NCBI GenBank assembly: GCA_027257055.1
Contig: JAPVLO010000624.1
Coordinates: 558,001 to 622,000, forward strand
DNA: 64,000 bases
Direction of reading: 5' to 3'
DNA from: Cephalopachus bancanus
Taxonomy: Eukaryota > Chordata > Mammalia > Primates > Tarsiidae
In this document: one piece after another, positions 48,476 through 59,860 of the stretch
Numbering within the stretch: position 1 is the stretch's first letter
How the letters are laid out: every line of letters starts with the position of its first letter
Translations under genes and position numbers: made by a program
The notes under the pieces: generated by a model
Seen by the model: only the letters and a program-made list of their open reading frames with translations
The model's database searches: none
What the model was told of the DNA's origin: nothing

Positions 48476-50679
48476 ACATGCTGCCTTCTGGTCGTCCAGA
48501 ATAAGCACTCTTAGCCCATAATAAGCTTCCCTCATCAAGTAACATTTGGTGCTCCTAATGCCTTCTTGGTTCCATGGAGACACACCTGCCTTGAGAAAAT
48601 TTTAGATATTGTAGTATATAACAAGTTGGAACAAAGGGCACTGTGTGTTAAAGACCTGTCATCTTAGACCTTAAGTTTTTTTTTTTTAACCTAAGTGCTC
48701 TACTGAGGTTATGTGACATTTTTAGTGAGAGATGTGGTAAGAATAAATATTCTTATCCTAAGCACAGTATAAAATTACCATTTTGAAGAGCTACAAAGAC
48801 ATAGCATGATCATGAAGTTATCTGGTTCATTCTTAATCCAGTAAATCTTGATCTCTTTGGCCTTCCTGCAGAGGGCACCCTCATGTAACATTTTATATAG
48901 CCTTTCCTATTTTATCAGCCTAAAATGGATTCTACTGTTAGTTTTGTAGTTGAACATCACTTATGTATCTTTAGGTGCAGACTTATGCATCATTTATTTA
49001 AGAAAGAAAATGCCTGGCCTTTTTGCAAACAGGAGAAACTATAGACTTGAGTAATTGTCTTGATTCAATGATTGAATCCTTTTCTAAAATGACTTGAAAC
49101 ATTTTCTGGAACTGATGTTTTTAAACTATTATACTAGAGACCATAACCAGAGTAGCCTCTTGGGTAAGACCATTACTTACCATTTATAGATGACATTGAC
49201 TAACAGCTACTCTTTCAACCCTTGTTGTCTTCTCTTCAGATACCACTGACAGAAACTTCCCTAGAAACATATGAAGTCTCATTTGTTCTTACCATAAAAT
49301 TATGTACATATGTATCCACTTGTCTGGGACAATTTACCCACAGACCGTCATATACATAAACACTCCTTCAAAATTGTATGTCTCAAAATTACTTCCAATT
49401 TATAATATGTATATAATATAAATAATTTTGGAGAAAAGAAAGGTGGAAATAAAACTGAGAAATGAAAATGACCTTCTGGCTCCCTGATTCTGGCAGACTG
49501 TGGACCTTACTGTCTGAATGATCCAACACTTGCACAAGGTACCTTTCTTTCAAATTCCTGACTCTTTTTCACCTGTGTTTTTAACACTACCTAAAATTTT
49601 ACCAATTAGAGATTAATTTGGGTTAGTATTATCCACTTGCTAAAATATATATAATTCTCAAAGTGTTAATGGGTTATGAGTTCTTTACACATTTGTATAA
49701 TTTGGTACAATAAAATAATACTTAGACTTTGGCTTACAATTTAGGCAACATCATGCATTTATATAGGTTATATTTTAAACTTTATTCCCCATTGCCATCA
49801 TGTGACTTAGGTAAGGGACTATTATCACTTCTCACCAGAGGGAAATGAGACACAGGGTTTAAGGTAGCTTAATTGTCTTGTTTCTAACTGTAACCCAAGA
49901 GCCATCCCACAAACAGATGTTGAAATGTGGTTTTAGAAAAATGAAGCAAACAGTTTCTGGGAGTGAAGATGGGAGGGGGGAAGGGGTACATAAGGGGAGG
50001 TGGAAAAGTAACAAGACCCTGGGCTTATGGTCATCGATCAAGAAATGTGCCATATTATACCATGGGAAAAGTATAACAGGTGAAGTGAGAGAACTTCACC
50101 TTACAACTTATGATACACAATTTGCCATTTCAGAACTTTTGAGGTAGACCCTGACATTAGCAGTAAGAAAGAAAAACTTTTCTTTGTCGTTCTCCCATCC
50201 TTCCTGAATGACTGGATCTGGTATGAGGACATGGATTTTAGGCCACACTTCAATTTATTAATAGTTGGGTCAATTTTGTGTGATATTTCAGTAATGTGAT
50301 TGCTATGTCTACAGTTGTATTTTTAAAAAGCAGTTGGTTGAAGCAACTGCTTTTTAGACTTTTGGAATAAAGCCCATTTTTAAACTGAGAATTCCTTGCC
50401 TTTGTTACATCTCTAAAGAGAGTAGACTGCATTTTAAAAATTGACTCACTTTAGAAAGAGCATCTTAGTTCAATAAACGGGCTAGAGTGAGGCAATTCTA
50501 TCATATTCTCTTATTTTTAAATAAAATTAAAAGGCAAAATTTTTGACAGATGACTTTGTAATTAATAAGTATCCTGAATCTGCTCTCTAAATGTAAAACC
50601 ATCTCACTGTACATGCTCATAGACATCTGTAGATACAACTACCAAAGCATATTCCCAGTAGAGTGAGGGAAGATAGCTA
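48476..50679. other. Unassigned DNA
   Basis: No gene. 49780-49870 weakly resembles reversed MIR ('gactattatcacttctcacc', 'gaaatgagacacagg'). The hairpin at 50324-50356 lies here. Confidence 0.35.
50324..50356. other. Perfect 13-bp hairpin
   Basis: taaaaagcagttg (50324-50336) and caactgcttttta (50344-50356) are exact reverse complements around the loop gttgaag. There is an AATAAA-like string (gaataaag) 10 bases downstream. Confidence 0.85.
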
Positions 50680-51945
50680 CAGGCATACCTTGGAGATACT
50701 GAAGTTTCAGTTTCAGACCACCACAAATGTGAGTCACATGAATCTTTGGATTCCCAGTGCATGTAAAAGTTAGTTTATGCTATACCATAGTCTATTAAGT
50801 GTACAATAGCATTATGACTAAAAAAAGTGTGCATTTCTTAATAAAAATAATTTATTACTAAAACAAGCTAATGATCATTTGAGCCCTCAGTCAGTCATAC
50901 TCTTTTTGCTGGCAGAGGGTCTTTCCTCAAGGATGATGGCTGCTGACTAATCAAGGTGGTGGTTGCTGAAGGTTGGGGTGGCTCTGTGGCAATTTCTTAA
51001 AATAAGACAATGAAGTTTGTCACATTGACTTATTCTTCTTTCACAACGATTTTTCTCTATAGCATGTGATGCTGTTTGATAGCATTTTACTCATAATAGA
51101 AATTCTTTTTAATTGTAGTCAATCCTCTCAAATCCTGCTGCTGCTTTATCAACGACATTTATGGAATACTCTAGACCCATTGCCGTCATGTCAACAGTGT
51201 CATAGCATCTTCACCAGAATTAGATTCCATCTCAAAAAGCCATTTTCTTTACTCATCCATCAGAATCAACTCCTCATTCTGTCTAATTTTACCATGAGAT
51301 TGTAACAATTCAAAATCATCTTCAGGCTCCATCTCTAATTCTAGTTATCTTCCTATTTCCATCACATCTGTGGTTTCTTTTTCCACTGAAGTCTTGAATG
51401 TCTCAAAGTCGTCCTATGAGTCTTGGAATCAACTTCTTCCAAACTTCTGCTAATGTTGATATTTTGACCTTCTCCCATGAATCACAAATGTTCTTAATGG
51501 CATCTAGAATGACAAATCCTTTCTAGAAAATTTTTACTTTACTTTTCCCAGATCCATCCAAAGAATTGCTTTTTATGGCAGCTACAGACTTACAAAACGT
51601 ATTTCTTAAATAATAAGACTAGAAATTTGAAATGATGCATTGATCTATGAGTTGTAGAATGGATGTTGTATTGGCTTGAAAACATTAATCTCCCTATAAA
51701 TCTTCATCAGAGCTCTTGGGTGACTAGGAATCTTTTCTTGAGCAACAGTTCTCAATAGTGGGTTTAAAATATTCAGTAAACCATGCTATAGACAGATGTG
51801 CTGTCACTTAGGCTTTGTTTTCTATTTCTAGAGCACAGGCAGAGTAGATTTAACATAATTCTTATGAGCCCTAGGATGTCAGAAATGGTAAATGAGCATT
51901 GACTTTAAGTAACCAGCTGCCTTAGTCTTTAATAAAAGAGTCAGT

Positions 51946-51955
51946 CTGTCCTTTA
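51946..51955. repeat. Alu target-site duplication in Tigger1 (copy 1)
   Basis: ctgtccttta, identical to 52289-52298. Confidence 0.9.
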
Positions 51956-51957
51956 TT

Positions 51958-52004
<47 letters not shown>

Positions 52005-52288
52005 TGATTTGGAGTCTCACTGTTGCCCAAGCTAGAGTACAGTGGCATACTCACGGCCACCACAGCCTTGACTTGCTGGGCTCCGGCTGGGCTCAGGAGA
52101 TCCTTCTATCTCAGCCTTCCAAGTAACTGGAACTACAGGTGCATGCCACCATGCCCGGCTAATTTTTTGTTTTGTTGTAGAGACGAGGTCTCACCAAGTT
52201 GCCCAGGCTGGTCGTGAATCCCTGAACTCAGGCAGTTCTCTCACTTCGGCCTCTCAAAGTGTTGGGATCCACCGCGCCCAGCCTTAGC
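51956..52288 (-). mobile_element. Alu SINE with long (TTTA)n tail
   Basis: The tail side is about 12 TTTA units (51956-52005), an expanded A-tail microsatellite. The minus-strand dimeric Alu body follows to 52288. The ten-base target duplication is cut from Tigger1 sequence, so the Alu is younger than that Tigger1. Confidence 0.94.
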
Positions 52289-52298
52289 CTGTCCTTTA
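52289..52298. repeat. Alu target-site duplication in Tigger1 (copy 2)
   Basis: ctgtccttta, identical to 51946-51955. Confidence 0.9.
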
Positions 52299-53310
52299 AA
52301 GCTTCTCTATGAAAGTTGTAGATGGCATCTTCTTCTAATAAAAGGCTGTTTCATTTTACATTGAAAATCTATTGTTTAGTGAAGACACTGTCATCAGTGA
52401 TCTTAGCTAGATTTTCTGGTTAATGTGCTACAGCTTCTCTATCAGCACGTGCTGCTTCACCTTGTGTATTTAAGTTATAGCCACAACTTTTTTCCTTAAA
52501 CCTCATGAACCAAACTGCTAGCTTCAATTTTCTTTTTTTTTACATGTTTCTTGTCACTCTCAACCTTTATAGAATTGAAAAGAGTTAGGTAGGACCATGC
52601 TCTGGATTAAGATTTGATTTAAGAGGATGGTGGGGCTGTTTTGATCTTCTACTCTAACGACTAAAACTTTCTCCATATCTGGAACAAGACTGTTTCATGT
52701 TCTCATCATTTCATTTCCTTCAAGACCTTTTTCTTTGCATTCACAACTTGTCTCTTTGGTGCAAAAGACCTAGCTTTTGGTCTATCTTGACTTTTAAAAT
52801 GCTTTCCTCACAAAGCTTAATGATTTCTAATTCTTGATTTAAAGTAAGAGATGTGCAACTCTTCCTTTCACTTGAACACGTAGAGGCTGTTGTAGGATTA
52901 CTAACTGGTCTCATTTCAATTCTTGTGTTTCAGAGAATAGGAGGCTTGAAGAGAGGGTGAGAGACGGGGCATGACCAGTAAGTGGAGTGGTCAGAACACA
53001 CACAACATTCACTTATTAAGTTTGCTGTCCTATACAAGCAGGGTTCATGGTGCCCCCAATTACAATTATAATAGTAACATCAAATATTATTGATTACAGA
53101 TCACCATAAAAGATAAAATAATAATTAAAAGTTTAAAATATTGCAAGAATTGCCAAAATTTCACATATAGAAATGAAGGGAGCATTTGTTATTGGAAAAA
53201 TGGCCCCCGATAGATTTACTCAATGTAGAACTGCTACAAATTTCAATTTAAAAAAAACCAATATCCTTGAAACACCATATAGCAGAGTGCAATAAAATGA
53301 TATATGACTG

Positions 53311-53768
53311 TTTTTTATGTTTACTATGTAATTTACATGGAAATTAAACATAGAAGTTTACAAGATAAACACATCTTAGTGGCCCTTTAATCCAAGAGAT
53401 GAGAGGACAGATACAGAGACCTTTAGTGCTTTTTTTTCCTTTCAGACTCAGTTGGGAATAATGTTTATGCACATGAATTACTTACTTACGTGCTGGTTTA
53501 AATAACAGCCATACAACTTTATGCTAATAACTTGCAGAAGTCATTCTTGCTATTAATTATTAATGTTTAAATGTTCTTTGGGGAGTGTTTTGAGACATGC
53601 TTTGCATACTGTGTATTGATGTCCCTTGTTTTCCATCTTCTGATTGAAGCTGCAGCCTTTCTTACATGACAAGATTTTCCAAATTCTGTGATTAGACGCG
53701 AATGAGAGCTTTTTGAGGGCATGTAATATGTCTTCTTGTTTTACAGTTAAACAAGTTAGATAGTTCAG
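53311..53768. other. Unassigned DNA
   Basis: No gene or repeat recognised; a minus-strand open stretch (53553-53828) shows no known domain. Confidence 0.4.
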
Positions 53769-54119
53769 TGTGTTATAACAAAGTATGTTGACTGAGTGGC
53801 TTATAAACAACAGAAAAGTATTTCTCATAGTTCTGGAGGCTAGAAGTGTAAGATCAGGGTGCCAGCATGCTCAAGTTCTGGTAAGGTCCTCTTCTGAGAT
53901 GTAGACCGCCACATTTTTATTATAGCCTTCCATGGTAGAAGTTAAATGAGTTAAATCTCTTTCACTTCTCATAAGGACATTGATCTCATCTTACTTAAGT
54001 CTTCCACTCTCATGTCCTAATTATCTTCCAAAGGGTTTACCTCCTAATGTCATTCTATTGGGGGTCAGAGTTTCAACATTGAATTTTTGGAGGTATGTAA
54101 ACATGCAGTCCATTCTGCA
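53769..54119 (-). mobile_element. MaLR solo LTR (MLT1-like)
   Basis: The reverse complement of the MLT1 order: TGTGTTATAACAAAGTATG, 'ggcttataaacaacagaaaa', 'cttctggaggc' type block (53832), 'gatcagggtgccagcatg', 'tctcataaggacattgatc', 'ttggaggtatgtaaacatgc', and the end CATTCTGCA at 54119. The element is bounded by TG and CA. Confidence 0.88.
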
Positions 54120-54755
54120 ATGGAAAAGCAGTGAACAAACTTTCCTCCTGTTTGCACATTTGTGTAGTCTGTGAAATCCCTCTAGGTGTAACAGCATACT
54201 GTATGGAATCATAGGAAGAGATTTTAGCCTGTGAGCCACAGTGAGGCAGAAAGCCTCTAGGCTTTGTGTTAAGACAGATAGGAGTTCATTTTCCAGCTCT
54301 GCAAGATAGGGCTCTAGATTCCTGAATCTTCTGAGCTCCAGCATAGAAAATATGGTCCTAAACCAATTATCTAGTTACATCTTTATCTGCATAATATGTA
54401 TCATTCCAAGTTGTATGCTCCCAAGAATTAAGTTAGAAGCCTTGACATTATCAACAGTTTTGTGCCCATTAAAAGAAAAATCACTCCTTGTTTTCTCAAA
54501 TTCAAATTTTATTTTTATTCTATCTATCTTATTTATTTTCCTCCAAATTTAACACTGATTTGTGAAAGCTTGATTAAATTAAGATATGTTACTAATCCAG
54601 TATATCTTGAATCTACCTTAGCAAAACCTGACAGATCATCTTTTAATATTCCTCTACTCTTGCTTAATAATCCTCAATCTCGCTATTGTTTGGTACCTGC
54701 ATGAGGTCTCTGGCTAGAGGTACATTAAGGCATGAGGAGCATATTATTTTCTGAA
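54120..54755. other. Unassigned DNA
   Basis: No gene or repeat recognised. Confidence 0.4.
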
Positions 54756-54914
54756 CTTTTTTTTCTTCCTAGCTCCATCATAAATGAAACCATCAATATG
54801 TAAATGTCCTTTGTGACAGTTTTGGAGTTATTCTATGTCTGCATTTTGACAGCGGGAATAATGGTTTTAATGATAGATACTCATCTTTCCAGTAAGTTAA
54901 AAAAAAAAAAAAGG
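54756..54914 (+). mobile_element. Old L1 3' UTR fragment (probable)
   Basis: 'tttggagttattctatgtctg' (54822-54842, in part) and a following block ending in an A run at 54899-54912 resemble the end of old L1M 3' UTRs. Weak match. Confidence 0.4.
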
Positions 54915-56844
54915 GAATGCAACGTTTCTTTTTACTTTTTTAAGAGTGAGTTGTTATTTGTCATTATTAACATTATTTTGACTGTTCTTGTCATCAGTCA
55001 TTTTTGATGATCACACTTTATTCTTTGGCAACACATCTCCCATTTTCTGTTGAGAAATCCCCTCTGGGAGACATTAGTTCAGCTACTGAGGGCCATTCTG
55101 TTTCCTTATACAGACAGTGACTTTGTATAGCCTGCATGAGGCCTTTTGTGGATATTAGCTGTTAATGTAAGTAATAATGATAATGAATTTTCTACTAAAA
55201 ATATGTAGTATACTTATTTTAAAAGGTTTGCCTTTTCAAATAGACAATGAACAGAAGGGACTTTGGGCAAGAGTGATTCCTGAATGAAGGCATTTTCTTT
55301 TTTATTAACAGCCACAGGTATTCTGAGTTCATGTCTTCCAGGCCAGTGACCCAGATTGTAAGGGCCACTTTACACACTGTCACTTCATGACTTCTGGCTT
55401 TCCCATAGTGAATCAAAACAGCAAAGGAATTCGAAAAAAATGGTGGGGGAGGGGAGAGCTGGCGGGAGGCAAACTCAATGAGACATTGCATTACTCTTCC
55501 TGTAGTCTGTCTCCTGGTGAGAGCAGCATCCTGGAGGCCTCCCATAGAGATGGGGGCTGGCTAACTAAATCCCTTTCTCTGCTTGAGCAGCTCACAAAGA
55601 GCCTGTGTGTGCCTTGCTGGTAATCCAGGTCATCTGTTTCATATGCCTCCTGTGAGATGGAAAAAAAAAGAGGTGAAGTATTCCAGAGGAGCTTGAAATG
55701 ACTGATGATATTGCCATGTGGTATCGCTTGGGCTTGCATATTAAGTCATGCTTCCCTCCGCTGTGTCTTCTACTCATCCTGGAAAAAATGTAAAGTCAAA
55801 CAGGACAGCTTGTTAGGTAGAAAGCAGAAACGTGTATACTACAGGTTAAATCTGATTTCCTCTCTGGGAGAAAGAAACTAAGAACATGAAAATGGGGGTT
55901 CATGACCCAGGCTTTCCTTGGCAGGACTAATTTTGAGGAAGTTTTAGAGTTGGAAAATGAATGTCCTCTACTTTGGGTCTATATTACATTTTCAATATTA
56001 AAATATAATTTAATGTGGCATTTAGTTGTTCTTATATAAAATAAATTAATTTATTATTCAGAAACATGTGTCAATCTCTTTTTACCCAGTTTACAAGTAA
56101 CATGGACTTTGAGGGAAAAGATCAACAAACTTTACTGAAAAATAAATTTGGGATGGTGTCAAATTCTGAATGAGTCTGAGTACTGGGCATTTTCTGAGGA
56201 TTGATGACCAGCTAGAAGGAGTTGATGGTCCTTGGCTGAAATTCGGGCCATTAACTCCAACCAGTTATTAATTGCCTGGAAATGTCCTGGGCTGAGGTCA
56301 TTATTGCTATTATAAACTGAATTAATGCCCTGTGCTTTAGCCAATAAGATTATTTGAATTATCTTTATTCTCCATTCAATTTATAATTATAAAAATGTAC
56401 CACAGGCAATCAGACTAGATGATAGATTAATCACATGCAAAATTACATTTTAAATGAATTGTTTTGATTCATACCGCTACCCAAAGTATTTAAAGAAGTT
56501 GATTTCTCGGTGTTGGCATTTATGGAAGTTGATTTGCTATGTTGCACTCCAGTCACCCCATCTTACCTTTTGTCACTGGTTCATATTCAAATAAATACAT
56601 TGAATGGGATCTTCAATACACAATACATAGATTCAATTGTCTAGAAGCTGTAATATTTTGATTTTTTGTCATGAAATATTGGGATGGGTGGGTGTGCAGA
56701 TAGCAGAATGGGTAGCTGTGGGAATAGTGTAAATCCATGAAAAAAAAGCTGTATAAAACCCAAAGCATATCTGTACAGTCACAATTGCTTGACTTTTTGT
56801 TTTACAATAATTTTTACTTTTATTATTTTACTTTTTACTCTTTC
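54915..56844. other. Unassigned DNA
   Basis: No gene or repeat recognised. Open stretches on both strands at 55219-55780 overlap each other and show no domain. Confidence 0.4.
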
Positions 56845-56950
56845 AGTAACACTTTAAGAATGGCAGATATTATTACTCTATTCTGTGTATAAGAAAATTG
56901 AGGTCTGAAAGTTTAAGCAATTTGTCTTGTGTGGCATTGTTATAAACTGA
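56845..56950 (-). mobile_element. MIR fragment
   Basis: 'atggcagatattattactc' followed by 'aagaaaattgaggtctgaaag' and 'tttaagcaatttgtc' matches reversed MIR core sequence. Confidence 0.55.
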
Positions 56951-58682
56951 CAAAACTGTCCTCAATCTAAGGTTGTTTCTTCAACATTAGAACATACCAA
57001 GTTTCATACTGATAGTGACTCAGTACTACTAATAATTATTGAAATGGCTTTAAATGCCCTATTCAAGGTATTTCCAAGCTTCTTTAGTTCTTTGGAGGAA
57101 AAGTGCTACACAGTTAACAAACAATGGAACAATCTGCTGCTTTGCTGCGTTGAGGTCAATTTGCTTTGATTATGTCTCAGGCTCTGCTTGACTATTTGCT
57201 TTTTTTAAGCTATGCATATTTGCATTCATCTATATCCTAATTAAGTATATTTTGTATCTATGTGATATTTCTGTGTCTCTGTATTCTATCTTATGTGTGA
57301 AAATCCTCTTAAATAAAGAAACCTGCTATGATATAACCAGAATTTTGTTGACATAGTATAGCAAGATAGAACAACACAAGAAAATTTCTGAAAAATTATT
57401 TGCATCTAAGTTAACAAAGAAAGCACAGGTTTTTATTGTTTATGGATTGGCTCAAGAAGTTCTTAGGGTATGTTGAGAAACAGAGTGAAGCTTTGGATAG
57501 AATGATTTCTTAAGGTAAGGGTTAATGCAAACTAGAAGACATTGTGAGCTAAGAAATATTATGGGAGTCATATGGAATTCTGTGGTTATAACTGTAAACT
57601 GATAAAAGTGATTGTACTCAGTCTTGCATAGCTAATGAGGATGATTGCTCCTCTTCTTACTTCTGAAGTCTTTCCTTTCAGCCAGTCCTAGCTAGGCCAC
57701 AGGAGCAGGCGAAGACTCTCATTCCAGATCTACATCACTGTCATAATCTCTAGATGATATGCTGCCTCCAAAGCAACAAGCAACAGTTTAGAGTCAGATC
57801 GGGGCTCCTCCTTTTTTCTCTTTTCATCAATTGAGGAGTTGTTAAAGTATGTGATAAGATAGTGACTATGCAGAAGCATTTACAACTCCAGACAATTTAC
57901 ACCTGTTGACTGTAATACTTACCAAAAAAAAGAGCAGAATAATGATTGGAATCCAGGCCAAGGAAATACATTAACAGGGTCAATTCGGGTCTACTTTGCA
58001 GAACCAGGTGAACATCTTAGAGATTAATTGTTCTATTTGGCCAGTAGTGTTTATCCAAGTACAACTGAACTGTTAGCAAGACACAGATACCATCTCGACA
58101 AGCTAACAAAAAATCTAATGCTATGACTTTGATCATTACTACCTAAACCAAAGGATTTAGATTGGTCCGTTGAGCTTAACAGTCATTGAAGTATCATTTA
58201 TAATATCAACCAACATTTCATTTCCTACTATCTTTTACAATTGTATAAATTTTGTATTACCTTTTCCAATTATCCAATGTATAAGCTGCATTAAAAGAAT
58301 TATTGCTTGAATGGTGCACATGCAAAAGTAAAATAGTGATTCTTCTGGATATATTTCCAGAGTAGTCTGTGTGGCTTCATTTTACAAGTTTCTTGGCACA
58401 TGCTGTAAGGAGTTCTATTTCACAAAAGAATGTAGAGAAAAGACTGCAATAATTACCTGGTAGATGCAACTGGTTTGCTTGTGAGAAACAAAAGGATTAG
58501 CTCCATAAATAAAATGGTGTCCTAGAGGGCACAGACTGTGGTAGTGTAGGAATCATTTGACATGACAGGTGCATTAGTTATCTGTTTGGGAAAGGGTGGA
58601 TTCTTTAGATTTGAACAACTCCTATAAAGCAACTGAAGAATTCCTGAAGAGCAAAAGTGAGTTATACAGAAAAAATAGCCCA
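56951..58682. other. Unassigned DNA
   Basis: No gene, RNA gene or repeat recognised. Confidence 0.4.
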
Positions 58683-58692
58683 AATATTTATT

Positions 58693-58697
58693 TATTT

Positions 58698-58728
<31 letters not shown>

Positions 58729-59008
58729 GAGTTGGAGTCTCACTCTGTCACCCAGACTGGAGTTCAGTGGCCGCTCCCAGCCACCGCAGCCTCAACCTGC
58801 TGGTCTCTGGGGATCCTTCCGCCTCAGCCTTCCAAGTAGCTGGAACTACAGGCGAGCGCTACCACACCCGGCTAGTTTTTTTATTTATTGTAGAGATGAG
58901 GTCTCACCAAGTTGCCCAGGCGGGTCTCGAACCCACGGGCTCAGGCAATTCACTCACCTCAGCCTCCCAAGGCGCGGGATTACAGGCTGAGCCACCAAGC
59001 CCGGCTCC
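58693..59008 (-). mobile_element. Alu SINE, young lineage type (minus)
   Basis: A (TTTA)n/(TTTG) tail at 58693-58728 is followed by a minus-strand Alu of the same subtype as 46830 ('ggccgctcccagccacc', 'ggcgcgggattac'). aatatttatt at 58683-58692 and 59009-59018 is the target duplication. Confidence 0.95.
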
Positions 59009-59018
59009 AATATTTATT

Positions 59019-59217
59019 CTTTACTCTGTTACTTCCCTGGTCCCTATGGATGGCACTGTAATGATATTTGCGGAAGCACTTTGTTCTTTCAGGTCAGAGT
59101 CCATTTATTTTTTTATACCTGGAAGTTAGAGTTAACAGTATGGGGATATTTTAGGTACTAGAAGGGATGACTGTAGGGAAAGTGACTCTCTGACTAGTTC
59201 CAAGTGATGACAATTAT
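59019..59217. other. Spacer between inverted Alus, possibly retroviral
   Basis: About 200 bp with no clear feature. It may continue the retroviral pol relic at 59518-59860, but I cannot show this. Confidence 0.3.
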
Positions 59218-59228
59218 AATTTAATCCA
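59218..59228. repeat. Alu target-site duplication (copy 1)
   Basis: aatttaatcca, identical to 59507-59517. Confidence 0.95.
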
Positions 59229-59506
59229 AGCCGGGCTCGGTGACTCAGCCTGTAATCCTGCGCCTTGGGAGGCTGAGGTGAGTGAATTGCCTGAGCCTGC
59301 GGGTTTGAGACCCCCTGGCAACTTGGCAAGACCTCATCTCTACAATAAATCAAAAAACCAGCCGGGCGTAGTAGCGGAAGGTTACCTGGAAGGCTAAGGC
59401 GGAAGAATCCCCGGAGCCCAGCAGGTCGGGCTGCAGTGGCCAGGAGCAACCACTGCACTCCAGTCTGGGCGACAGAGTAAGACTCCAACTCAAAAAAAAA
59501 AAAAAG
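59229..59506 (+). mobile_element. Alu SINE, young lineage type (plus)
   Basis: Same subtype as 46830 and 58693: 'agccgggctcggtgactc', 'cctgcgccttgggagg', the linker 'ctacaataaatcaaaaaacc' and 'gagcaaccactgcactcc'. It has a short deletion in the right arm, an A tail and a perfect 11-bp duplication. Confidence 0.95.
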
Positions 59507-59517
59507 AATTTAATCCA
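59507..59517. repeat. Alu target-site duplication (copy 2)
   Basis: aatttaatcca, identical to 59218-59228. Confidence 0.95.
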
Positions 59518-59860
59518 GAGGATCAGGCAATCCTGCAAAGTGTGTGAGGTATAATCATTCTAGTAGTAGCCCTAAGATTTTGATCTGTTATTTAAGGTAG
59601 GTTAGGAGTAGTACAAGAAATAGTGCAAGGCATAATTAATCCTGTTTCTATTGGTTCTTCTACTATGGGTCTTAGTCCCTCCTTTGGTCCCAGTTTGAAT
59701 ACAGGGTTGATTAGTTCAGTCTGAATTTTGATGGGCTCAGTCTCAAAAACCCTGTCAATATTGATAAAAATTTTTGAACCATGAGAAATAACCTTGCAAA
59801 GTTCTTCAAGCTTTGTCTGCTTTAAACATATGCCTCCTTGTAAGACAGTGTCCAATAGCT
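59518..59860 (-). pseudogene. Endogenous retrovirus pol relic (start of reverse transcriptase)
   Basis: A minus-strand open stretch at 59592-59855 contains KLGPKEGLRPIVEE, then GLIMPC and TTPNLP. This has the layout of the N-terminal end of a retroviral reverse transcriptase, where a 'GL.P' segment is followed by 'TP.LPV'. Just past a stop, 59555-59590 reads QNLRATTRM, resembling the next conserved 'DLR' block. No gag, protease, envelope or LTR could be assigned with confidence around it. The group (class I-like) is a guess. It is broken by stops and cannot encode an enzyme. Confidence 0.5.

Larger units (their letters stand above)
50900..52900 (-). pseudogene. Tigger1 transposase, heavily degraded
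   Basis: The transposase coding region lies on the minus strand within these approximate limits, split by an Alu. I see no open stretch with convincing transposase sequence of any length. It is recognised only by nucleotide collinearity with Tigger1, so it is more decayed than the copy at 1465-3196. Confidence 0.6.
50680..53310 (-). mobile_element. Tigger1 DNA transposon, near full length, interrupted by Alu
   Basis: Begins CAGGCATACCTTGGAGATA at 50680 after TA (50678-50679), the Tigger1 right terminal repeat read in reverse. It ends near 53310 with 'gcaataaaatgatatatgactg', the reverse of the left terminal repeat. Without the Alu it is about 2.29 kb. The interior follows Tigger1 in reverse, for example 'ttgctggcagagggtctttcc' (50908-50928, in part) and 'cagatccatccaaagaat' near 51550. 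The right-hand TA is lost. It is a second copy of the 1017-3406 family in opposite orientation. Confidence 0.92.

Noticed and set aside
55219..55780. Cluster of overlapping open stretches on both strands, considered as a coding exon
   Set aside because: They conflict with each other, show no domain, and I see no supporting splice or start context.
58700..59129. Open stretches of 96 and 120 codons
   Set aside because: Alu-derived translation; no protein family.
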